From NCBI GenBank assembly GCA_900548505.1, contig URKI01000081.1, forward strand, positions 1-6,456: a stretch of DNA of 6,456 bases, read 5' to 3'. The notes under the pieces are model-generated. The model searched no databases, was not told the origin of the DNA, and saw only the letters and a program-made list of their open reading frames with translations. The stretch comes from an uncultured Oscillibacter sp. (lineage in GTDB: Bacteria > Bacillota > Clostridia > Oscillospirales > Oscillospiraceae). Below are positions 1 through 4,666 of this stretch, in pieces; position 1 is the first letter of the stretch; every line of letters starts with the position of its first letter. The position numbers were made by a program, and so were the translations under genes.

Positions 1-49
1 ACGAGATAGGCTCCGGTCTCGTGGGCTCGGAGATGTGTATAAGAGACAG
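1..49 (+). other. Nextera i7-side sequencing adapter (synthetic, not genomic)
   Basis: Bases 1-7 are the end of the Illumina P7 oligo, 8-15 (AGGCTCCG) are an 8-base index, 16-30 are the Nextera read-2 sequence and 31-49 are the 19-bp Tn5 mosaic end (AGATGTGTATAAGAGACAG). Biological sequence starts at base 50. From memory the index matches Nextera XT v2 N720, which needs checking against the kit list. Translated through, this adapter gives the artefact peptide MCIRDR in front of the first gene. Confidence 0.98.
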
Positions 50-275
50 GCTCAAGTCCCGCATCCGTCCCACCATGCTGGAGGGCACCGTCATCACCGC
101 CACCCGTACCAACCTCCACTGGCTGGTCACCGAGTACGGCAAGGTCAATGTCAAGGGCCTGACCACCTGGGAGCGTGCCGAGGCCATCATCTCTGTTGCC
201 CATCCTCAGTTCCGCGAGGAGCTGATCGCTGAGGCCGAGAAGATGCACATCTGGCGCCGTTCCAACAAGAAGTAA
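50..275 (+). CDS. Acetyl-CoA hydrolase/CoA-transferase, C-terminal fragment (5' end cut by the read)
   Basis: Only the last 74 residues are present. The first whole codon is at 51 and the TAA stop is at 273-275. The visible part is the end of the acetyl-CoA hydrolase/transferase C-terminal domain: GTVITATRT, then VTEYGKVNVKG, then the family signature ERAEAIISVAHPQFREEL, then a tail IWRRSNKK. These enzymes move CoA between acyl-CoA and a carboxylate such as acetate. The IW-R-SNK tail resembles butyryl-CoA:acetate and 4-hydroxybutyrate CoA-transferases of butyrate-forming Clostridia, but the subfamily is inferred because the catalytic glutamate region lies upstream of the read. The frame is also open into the adapter, so residues before LKSR are artefactual. 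A strong terminator follows the stop within 15 bases, so this is the last gene of its unit. Confidence 0.88.
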
Positions 276-289
276 TCTCTGCACATTGA

Positions 290-326
290 ATACTGGCGGT
301 ATACACTATACCGCCAGTATTTTTTT
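290..326 (+). terminator. Rho-independent terminator after the CoA-transferase
   Basis: A perfect 14-bp inverted repeat, ATACTGGCGGTATA (290-303) and TATACCGCCAGTAT (307-320), closes on a CAC loop. Seven T residues follow (320-326, the first shared with the stem). It lies 14 bases after the TAA stop, the classic layout of an intrinsic terminator. It isolates the upstream gene from the carD promoter. Confidence 0.96.
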
Positions 327-330
327 ATAC

Positions 331-378
331 AAAGAACAAGAAAAACCGCTTGTAAATTGACAATTATAGGGCTATAAT
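331..378 (+). promoter_or_regulatory. Promoter of the carD-ispD-ispF operon
   Basis: The -10 box TATAAT (373-378) is a perfect consensus. A -35-like TTGTAA (350-355, four of six consensus bases) sits exactly 17 bases upstream, and an A-rich block (331-345) lies where an UP element would be. Transcription would start near 385, giving a leader of about 80 bases before carD. A perfect TTGACA at 357-362 is only 10 bases from the -10 box, too close for normal sigma-A spacing, so it is probably not the working -35. The -10 box overlaps a palindrome listed separately. Confidence 0.78.
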
Positions 379-379
379 T
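362..379. promoter_or_regulatory. Perfect palindrome over the -10 box, candidate operator
   Basis: AATTATAG (362-369), GG, CTATAATT (372-379) is a perfect 8-bp inverted repeat with a 2-base centre. It covers the whole -10 box of the carD promoter, so a dimeric repressor bound here would block polymerase. The symmetry also places a TATAAT on the minus strand (complement of 363-368), though no good minus-strand -35 was found. The operator role is inferred; AT-rich -10 regions can form such repeats by chance. Confidence 0.45.
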
Positions 380-465
380 ACTTTTGAGTAAATATTTGTT
401 TTTTTGTGAGGTGTAAACAAAAGCGGGTACCCGGCACCGCGCGGACGGGAAAGGAAAGGTTTTTC

Positions 466-960
466 ATGTTCAGCATCGGGGATCTGGTTGTGCATCCCAT
501 GCATGGAGCAGGCGTCATTGATGGGATCATCCGCGAAAAGATCGCAGGCAGCACACAGGAGTATTATGTGTTCAAAATGCCGGTAGGGGGACTTCTTCTG
601 AAGATCCCCGTGGCCAACAGTCAGGCCATCGGGATCCGGCAGATCATTTCCAAGCCGGAGGCAGAGTCGTTGCTGACCTCCATCCCGGCCATGGAAGTGG
701 AGAGCTGTACCAACTGGAACAAGCGCTATCGGGAGAACATGGTCCGCCTGAAAAGCGGAGACCTCTATGAGGTAGCCCGGGTAGTCAAGGCCCTCATGCA
801 CCGGGACCGCCAGCGCGGCCTGTCCACCGGGGAGCGGAAGATGCTGCACAACGCCCGCCAGATCCTTTTGTCTGAAATCGTCATGGCGGAAAACGAGACA
901 TACGACCAGATGGAAGCCCGTCTGGACCAGGCCATGATGCAGTCTCCCGCATCTCACTGA
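466..960 (+). CDS. carD: CarD-family RNA polymerase-binding transcription regulator
   Basis: The 164-residue product is a CarD/CdnL-type protein. Family members bind the RNA polymerase beta subunit through an N-terminal Tudor-like domain and stabilise the open promoter complex through a C-terminal helical domain. Residues 1-60 fit the N-terminal domain (FSIGDLVVHPMHGAGVI at 2-18, YYVFKMP at 33-39). Residues 65-158 fit the helical domain, with NWNKRYREN at 83-91, where W84 likely matches the tryptophan that wedges into the bubble edge in characterised CarD proteins, and GLSTGERKML at 118-127. The ATG at 466 is chosen because AGGAAAGG (452-459) sits 6 bases upstream and the conserved domain starts at once; the frame stays open to a GTG at 406, but that has no ribosome site and would add unrelated residues. 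It is first in an operon with ispD (24-base gap) and ispF. CarD genes next to ispD are a recurring Bacillota arrangement. Confidence 0.93.
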   Translation: MFSIGDLVVHPMHGAGVIDGIIREKIAGSTQEYYVFKMPVGGLLLKIPVANSQAIGIRQIISKPEAESLLTSIPAMEVESCTNWNKRYRENMVRLKSGDLYEVARVVKALMHRDRQRGLSTGERKMLHNARQILLSEIVMAENETYDQMEARLDQAMMQSPASH

Positions 961-984
961 CCCCACCAGGAAAGGTAGAATCCA

Positions 985-1713
985 ATGTTTCCTTTTTTCA
1001 AAAAGCGTAAAGACGCCCGCCGTCCTCATTGCGCTGCACTGGTGGCTGCCGCCGGCAGCTCCACCCGGATGGGCGGGATCAATAAGCTGCTGCAGCCTCT
1101 GGACGGCGTCCCGGTTCTGATCCGCACGCTGCAAGCCCTCCAGAGTGCCCAGTGCGTGGACGAGATCATCGTGGCCACCCGGGAATGTGACTTGGTGGAG
1201 ATCGCAGATCTCTGCCGTACATACGGGATCTCCAAATGCAAAAAAGTGATCCGCGGCGGCGAAAGCCGCGCCCATTCCGTGATGCTGGCTGCCCTGGAGG
1301 CGGACGAGGGCACGGAGCTGCTGGCCGTGCAGGACGGCGCCCGTCCGCTGGTCACGCCGACGCTCATCGACACCGTCATCCGTGCCGCGGAGCGGTGCGG
1401 CGCCGCCGCGCCCGCCGTGCCCGTCAAGGACACCATCAAGGAAGCGGACAGCAGCGGCATTGTGGTGCGGACGCTGGAGCGCAGCGCTCTGCGTGCCGTG
1501 CAGACGCCGCAGGTTTTTTCCGCCGATCTTCTCAAAGGGGCGCTGCAATCCGCGCTGGAGCAGCACATCCCCATCACGGACGACTGCTCCGCTGTGGAGC
1601 GTCTTGGAAAAGAAGTCCTCCTGATCGAAGGGGAGGAGAGCAACCTGAAGATCACCACGCCGGGAGATCTGATCCTGGCTGAGGCGATCCTGCAGGCCAG
1701 GGAGGAATCTTGA
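985..1713 (+). CDS. ispD: 2-C-methyl-D-erythritol 4-phosphate cytidylyltransferase
   Basis: The 242-residue enzyme joins CTP and 2-C-methyl-D-erythritol 4-phosphate to give CDP-methylerythritol and pyrophosphate, the third step of the MEP isoprenoid pathway, in the cytoplasm. The nucleotide-binding loop is AAAGSSTRMGGINK (21-34), with R28 and K34 in the place of the catalytic Arg and Lys known from the E. coli enzyme. Further family motifs follow: GGESR (91-95), QDGARP (116-121), PVKDT (146-150), QTPQVF (173-178), ITDD (197-200) and the C-terminal SNLKITTPGDL (219-229). The core begins near residue 17, so the first 16 residues (MFPFFKKRKDARRPHC) are a short aromatic and basic extension. The start is supported by AGGAAAGG (968-975) 9 bases upstream, a ribosome site sharing the 9-mer AGGAAAGGT with that of carD. 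The stop lies one base before the ispF start, so the two are probably translationally coupled. Confidence 0.97.
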   Translation: MFPFFKKRKDARRPHCAALVAAAGSSTRMGGINKLLQPLDGVPVLIRTLQALQSAQCVDEIIVATRECDLVEIADLCRTYGISKCKKVIRGGESRAHSVMLAALEADEGTELLAVQDGARPLVTPTLIDTVIRAAERCGAAAPAVPVKDTIKEADSSGIVVRTLERSALRAVQTPQVFSADLLKGALQSALEQHIPITDDCSAVERLGKEVLLIEGEESNLKITTPGDLILAEAILQAREES

Positions 1714-1714
1714 A

Positions 1715-2197
1715 GTGACAAATCTTCGCATCGGACACGGATATGACGTCCATCGCCTGACGGAAAACCGCCGCCTGATCCTGGGCGGTGTGGATATTCC
1801 CTGGGAAAAGGGCCTGCTGGGACATTCCGACGCAGACGTCCTGACCCACGCTATCATGGATGCCCTCACCGGCGCAGCCCGGCTGGGGGACATCGGCAAG
1901 CTGTTTCCCGACACAGATCCCGCCTATGCAGGCATCTCCAGTTTGAAGCTGCTCTCTCATGTGGCACGGCTGCTGGACGAGGCCGGTTATGACGTGGTCA
2001 ATCTGGATGCCGTGCTGCTGGCCCAGGCGCCCAAGGTGGGACCGTATCGCCGGCAAATGGAGGAAAATCTGGCCCAGGCGCTGGGGATCGATCCCAGCCA
2101 GGTCAACGTGAAAGCCACCACGGAAGAGGGACTCGGCTTCACCGGAGACGGCTCCGGAATGGCCGCCCACGCCGTGGTGCTGCTGGAAAAACGCTGA
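1715..2197 (+). CDS. ispF: 2-C-methyl-D-erythritol 2,4-cyclodiphosphate synthase
   Basis: The 160-residue enzyme, normally a homotrimer, cyclises CDP-methylerythritol 2-phosphate to methylerythritol 2,4-cyclodiphosphate with release of CMP, in the MEP pathway. Metal ligands are visible as GHGYDVH (D11 and H13) and H45 in GHSDADVLTH, all offset by three from the E. coli numbering. GDIGKLFPDTD (58-68) and ATTEEGLGFTG (134-144) are the other signatures. Length is typical. It starts with GTG at 1715, one base after the ispD stop, with GGAGG (1701-1705) inside the end of ispD 9 bases upstream. The intervening gene of the pathway, ispE, is not in the window. A strong terminator follows, so ispF closes the operon. 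Confidence 0.98.
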   Translation: MTNLRIGHGYDVHRLTENRRLILGGVDIPWEKGLLGHSDADVLTHAIMDALTGAARLGDIGKLFPDTDPAYAGISSLKLLSHVARLLDEAGYDVVNLDAVLLAQAPKVGPYRRQMEENLAQALGIDPSQVNVKATTEEGLGFTGDGSGMAAHAVVLLEKR

Positions 2198-2208
2198 ATA
2201 CCACCTTT

Positions 2209-2237
2209 GGAAGCCCGGTTCCGGGCTTCCTTTTTTT
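2209..2237 (+). terminator. Rho-independent terminator closing the carD-ispD-ispF operon
   Basis: GGAAGCCCGG (2209-2218), TT, CCGGGCTTCC (2221-2230) form 10-bp arms, in practice a 9-bp stem with a GTTC tetraloop, followed at once by seven T residues (2231-2237). It begins 11 bases after the ispF stop. Confidence 0.96.
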
Positions 2238-2297
2238 GCCCGCCGGAGGAACAGTTCCGCCCTGTGCGCATAGGATGGGGGGAGAGGAGGCGTGAAT

Positions 2298-2549
2298 GTG
2301 GAGCATTATCTGATTATCGCCCGCTCCGTGACCTATGCCCAGCGGATGCAGCGCGCCCTGGGCCTGGCAGGGATCCGCAGCCAGATCTACCGTGCGCCCC
2401 GAGACCTGACGGATACGGGCTGTGCCTACGCCGTACAGCTCTCCGCGCCGGATCTGGCATCCGCCCTGCAAGTCCTTCACAGGGAGCGTCTTGACCCTGT
2501 TCAAATATTCCTTTCCCAAAAAGGTTCGTTTCTGGAGGTGCGCCCATGA
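2298..2549 (+). CDS. DUF3343 (putative Se/S carrier-like) small protein
   Basis: The 83-residue protein looks like the DUF3343 family: a short alpha/beta domain with HYLIIARSVTYAQRMQRAL at the N-terminus, a conserved-type basic stretch IRSQIYRAPRDL, and a single Cys (C42, in DTGCAYAVQL) where family members carry the residue thought to hold sulfur or selenium. The family is described as a putative Se/S carrier and is often found beside class V cysteine desulfurases; its biochemistry is not settled. GTG at 2298 is chosen because AGGAGG (2285-2290) lies 7 bases upstream. The in-frame GTG at 2292 would leave only 1 base of spacing. The stop overlaps the next gene as ATGA (2546-2549), so the pair is probably translated together. 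The 60 bases between the ispF terminator and this start hold no convincing promoter; TAGGAT at 2271-2276 is a weak -10-like match with no good -35. Confidence 0.8.
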   Translation: MEHYLIIARSVTYAQRMQRALGLAGIRSQIYRAPRDLTDTGCAYAVQLSAPDLASALQVLHRERLDPVQIFLSQKGSFLEVRP

Positions 2550-3670
2550 TCTACTTTGACAGCGCAGCCACGACGTTTCAAAAGCCGCCGGAGGTGTCCG
2601 CCGCCGTAAAGGAAGCCATGGCTACCATGAGTTCCCCGGGCCGGGGCGGATACCGCTCCGCCATGCTGGCAGCGGATACGGCCTTTGCCTGCCGCAGCGA
2701 ACTGGCGGAGCTATACCATCTGGAAAGCCCGGAACAGGTGGTATTCACCATGAATGCCACCCATGCGCTGAACATCGCCATCAAAAGTCTGGTACCGCCC
2801 GGCGGGCGGGCGGTGATCTCCGGCTACGAGCACAACGCGGTAACGCGCCCTCTGGCCGCCCTGGGCACCAAGGTGGATGTGGCGTCGGGCAGCCTGTTCC
2901 ATCCGGAGCAGGTGGCCGATGCCTTCGACCGGCTCATCGTCCCCGGTGTGGACGCCGTGATCTGCAACCATGTGTCCAATGTGTTCGGCTTCGTTCAGCC
3001 GGTGGAGGCAGTGGCGGAGCTGTGCCGGACGCGGGGCGTGCCGCTGATCGTGGATGCCTCCCAGTCCGCCGGGATCCTGACTCTGGATCTTCCGGCACTG
3101 GGCGCCGCCTTTATCGCCATGCCGGGCCACAAGGGGCTCTACGGCCCACAGGGCACCGGCGTACTTCTGTGCGGCAGCCAGGCGCCGGCCCGGCCCTTGA
3201 TGGAAGGGGGGACCGGCAGCCTTTCCATCCAGCAGGAAATGCCGGATTTCCTACCGGACCGCCTGGAGGCCGGGACCCACAACGTGCCCGGTATCGCAGG
3301 GCTGCTGGAAGGCGTGCGCTTCATCCGCCGGGTGGGTGCGGATAAAATCTGCTATCACGAGCGCCTGCTGGCCCGCCAGACAGCGCTGGGTCTTTCCGCC
3401 CTTCCGGGCATCCGAGTCTTCGCCCGGCCGGACCTGGCCCATCAGGCAGGCGTGCTGTCCTTTACCGCAGAGGGGCACGACGTAGAGCAGATTGCCTCCG
3501 CCCTGGGGCAGCAGGAAATCGCCGTCCGCGCAGGACTCCACTGTGCTCCGTCGGCTCACCGGCAAGCAGGCACGCTGGAAAGCGGCACGGTCCGTGTCAG
3601 CTTCTCCCATTGGAACACTATGGGAGAAGTTGAGCAGTTTTTGGACGCCATGCGCCGGATTCTTCAGTGA
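2546..3670 (+). CDS. Class V aminotransferase, cysteine desulfurase (EF2568-like family)
   Basis: This 374-residue PLP enzyme has full family length. IYFDSAATTFQKP at the N-terminus, GRGGYRSA (32-39), NATHALN (70-76) and EHNA (95-98, with H96 expected to stack on PLP) are followed by VDASQSAG (169-176, D170 and Q173 contacting PLP) and the Schiff-base lysine K196 in PGHKGLYGPQGTG. RAGLHCAP (328-335) supplies the active-site Cys C333, and R350 in GTVRVSF is the likely substrate carboxylate ligand. The reaction is removal of sulfur (or selenium from selenocysteine) to leave alanine, with a persulfide on C333. The sequence fits the desulfurase family named after Enterococcus EF2568 better than IscS or SufS; in other genomes that family accompanies DUF3343 and selenium-dependent molybdenum hydroxylase loci. 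The ATG overlaps the previous stop by four bases and has its own GGAGG (2534-2538). A 10-bp hairpin lies inside its last 70 bases. Confidence 0.92.
   Translation: MIYFDSAATTFQKPPEVSAAVKEAMATMSSPGRGGYRSAMLAADTAFACRSELAELYHLESPEQVVFTMNATHALNIAIKSLVPPGGRAVISGYEHNAVTRPLAALGTKVDVASGSLFHPEQVADAFDRLIVPGVDAVICNHVSNVFGFVQPVEAVAELCRTRGVPLIVDASQSAGILTLDLPALGAAFIAMPGHKGLYGPQGTGVLLCGSQAPARPLMEGGTGSLSIQQEMPDFLPDRLEAGTHNVPGIAGLLEGVRFIRRVGADKICYHERLLARQTALGLSALPGIRVFARPDLAHQAGVLSFTAEGHDVEQIASALGQQEIAVRAGLHCAPSAHRQAGTLESGTVRVSFSHWNTMGEVEQFLDAMRRILQ
3601..3629 (+). repeat. Perfect 10-bp hairpin inside the desulfurase 3' end
   Basis: CTTCTCCCAT (3601-3610) and ATGGGAGAAG (3620-3629) are exact reverse complements around a 9-base loop, 41 bases before the stop codon. 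A run of five T (3638-3642) follows after 8 bases, too far for a standard terminator. It encodes the conserved FSHWNTMGEV stretch, so it could be accidental. Confidence 0.5.
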
Positions 3671-3699
3671 TTTTCTGAACAGACCGTGAATTTTCCCAT

Positions 3700-3716
3700 G
3701 GATTGCCTTGCAATCC
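3700..3716. promoter_or_regulatory. Inverted repeat over the cdaA -35 box
   Basis: GGATTGC (3700-3706), CTT, GCAATCC (3710-3716) is a perfect 7-bp inverted repeat containing the -35 box of the cdaA promoter. It could be an operator or, in RNA from upstream, a weak hairpin; the nearest T-rich stretch (3724-3729) starts 7 bases later, so a standard terminator is unlikely. Its role is inferred only from position. Confidence 0.35.
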
Positions 3717-3736
3717 CTTGGTATTTTTTATATAAT
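3708..3736 (+). promoter_or_regulatory. Promoter of the cdaA-cdaR operon
   Basis: TTGCAA (3708-3713, four of six consensus bases) and a perfect TATAAT (3731-3736) are separated by exactly 17 bases, with a T-rich, AT-rich spacer end. Transcription would start near 3743, about 33 bases before the cdaA start. It is one of only two perfect TATAAT boxes found in plausible intergenic positions in this GC-rich insert. Confidence 0.78.
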
Positions 3737-3775
3737 CAAGTGTATTCATGGCCTGAAGGAGATGAGGAAATCTCA

Positions 3776-4666
3776 ATGGAAGTGAAACTTGCGGAACTGC
3801 CGCTGGTCATTGGCCGGTATCTGCTGATGATCCAGCTGACAGACCTTCTGGATATCGGCATCATGATCTTTGTTTTGTACAAGGTTTTGATGCTGGTGCA
3901 AAGCACCAAGGCCGCCAGCCTTTTGAAGGGCCTGTTCGTCTTTTTAGGCGCGCTGCTGCTTTCGTATATTTTCCAGCTCCACAGCGTCAATTACATCATG
4001 AGCAGCATGGTGGAGTGGGGCGTTCTGGCGCTGATTATCCTGTTCCAGCCGGAGATCCGCCGGATCCTGGAGCAGATGGGCAGCAAGCGGTTCATCGCGT
4101 TCTTCACCCATACAGAGGATGTCAACGTGATCGAGCAGACCATCGGGCAGACGGTCCTGGCCTGCACGGAGATGTCCCAGTCCCGTACCGGCGCACTCAT
4201 CGTCTTTGAGCGGGAGATGCTGCTGGACGACATGGTGCGCAGCGGCACGGTGCTGGACGCATCGGTCTCCAGCGAGCTTTTGAAGAACATTTTCTTTGTC
4301 AAAGCCCCCATGCATGATGGCGCTGTCATCGTCCGGGACGGACGGGTGCTTGGTGCCGGCTGCATGCTGCCTTTGAGCAAGAATGTGAATCTCAGCCGTG
4401 ACCTGGGCATGCGTCACCGGGCAGGCATCGGTATGAGTGAAAACTCCGACGCCGTGGTGGTGATCGTCTCGGAAGAGACCGGCTCCATCTCCGTGGCCAT
4501 CGGCGGTATGCTCAAGCGCCACCTGAAGCCGGAAACCCTGGAAAACCTTCTGCGCAATGAGCTGCTTCCCCAGGAAGAAGAGGAACCCGCCAGACAGAAG
4601 TTCTCTCTGGCGGGCCTTTGGGACGCCATGACAGCCCGTCGGAACGGAGGCAGCCATGAAGATTGA
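3776..4666 (+). CDS. cdaA: Membrane diadenylate cyclase CdaA
   Basis: The 296-residue protein condenses two ATP to cyclic di-AMP, the second messenger that controls potassium and osmolyte uptake and cell-wall homeostasis in Bacillota. Three hydrophobic helices (about 26-41, 48-66 and 72-90) anchor it in the membrane. They lead into LFQPEIRRILEQMG (89-102), then the DAC domain (about 105-260) with both catalytic motifs, DGA (181-183, in MHDGAVIV) and RHR (213-215, in GMRHRAGIGMSE). A charged tail (EEEEPARQ) ends the protein. The ATG at 3776 is chosen because GAGG (3764-3767) lies 8 bases upstream and the family N-terminus fits; an in-frame ATG at 3686 would start upstream of the promoter boxes and add 30 unrelated residues. 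The gene's end overlaps cdaR by 11 bases. Confidence 0.97.
   Translation: MEVKLAELPLVIGRYLLMIQLTDLLDIGIMIFVLYKVLMLVQSTKAASLLKGLFVFLGALLLSYIFQLHSVNYIMSSMVEWGVLALIILFQPEIRRILEQMGSKRFIAFFTHTEDVNVIEQTIGQTVLACTEMSQSRTGALIVFEREMLLDDMVRSGTVLDASVSSELLKNIFFVKAPMHDGAVIVRDGRVLGAGCMLPLSKNVNLSRDLGMRHRAGIGMSENSDAVVVIVSEETGSISVAIGGMLKRHLKPETLENLLRNELLPQEEEEPARQKFSLAGLWDAMTARRNGGSHED
4586..4614 (+). repeat. Near-perfect 29-base palindrome inside the end of cdaA
   Basis: CCCGCCAGA (4586-4594) and TCTGGCGGG (4606-4614) are exact 9-bp arms. The 11 bases between them are themselves symmetric, AGAA (4596-4599) against TTCT (4601-4604), with a single C/C mismatch between inner and outer stems. Thirteen of 14 opposed positions pair. 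It lies in the part of cdaA coding for the variable charged tail, 41 bases before the cdaR start, and has no T-tract, so a terminator role is unlikely. Confidence 0.6.

Noticed and set aside
31..49. Tn5 mosaic ends at both window ends as evidence of a transposon
   Set aside because: They are joined to Illumina index and flow-cell sequences, so they come from library preparation and not from a natural mobile element.
21..50. In-frame N-terminus MGSEMCIRDR on the CoA-transferase fragment
   Set aside because: These residues are translated from the Nextera adapter; the true protein continues upstream of the read.
395..421. TTTGTTT / AAACAAA pairing in the carD leader, considered as part of a riboswitch or attenuator
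   Set aside because: The stem is weak and AT-rich with a 13-base loop, and the roughly 80-base leader shows no known riboswitch core.
424..433. CGGGTACCCG palindrome in the carD leader
   Set aside because: Ten bases with no loop; short palindromes like this are common and it has no clear relation to the ribosome site.
1256..1269. GC stem with a GAAA tetraloop in ispD
   Set aside because: Only five base pairs, and it encodes the conserved RGGESRA motif, so protein constraint explains it.
364..1914. A 516-codon open frame on the minus strand opposite carD and ispD
   Set aside because: It has no recognisable domain, crosses three genes and a promoter, and its composition is that of a shadow of GC-rich coding sequence.
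2238..2297. Possible promoter for the DUF3343-desulfurase pair (TAGGAT at 2271-2276)
   Set aside because: The -10 match is weak and there is no -35-like hexamer at usable spacing, so it was not listed as a feature.
2794..2814. 8-bp GC-only hairpin ACCGCCCG / CGGGCGGT in the desulfurase gene
   Set aside because: Low-complexity G/C sequence mid-gene makes chance pairing likely, and no signal surrounds it.
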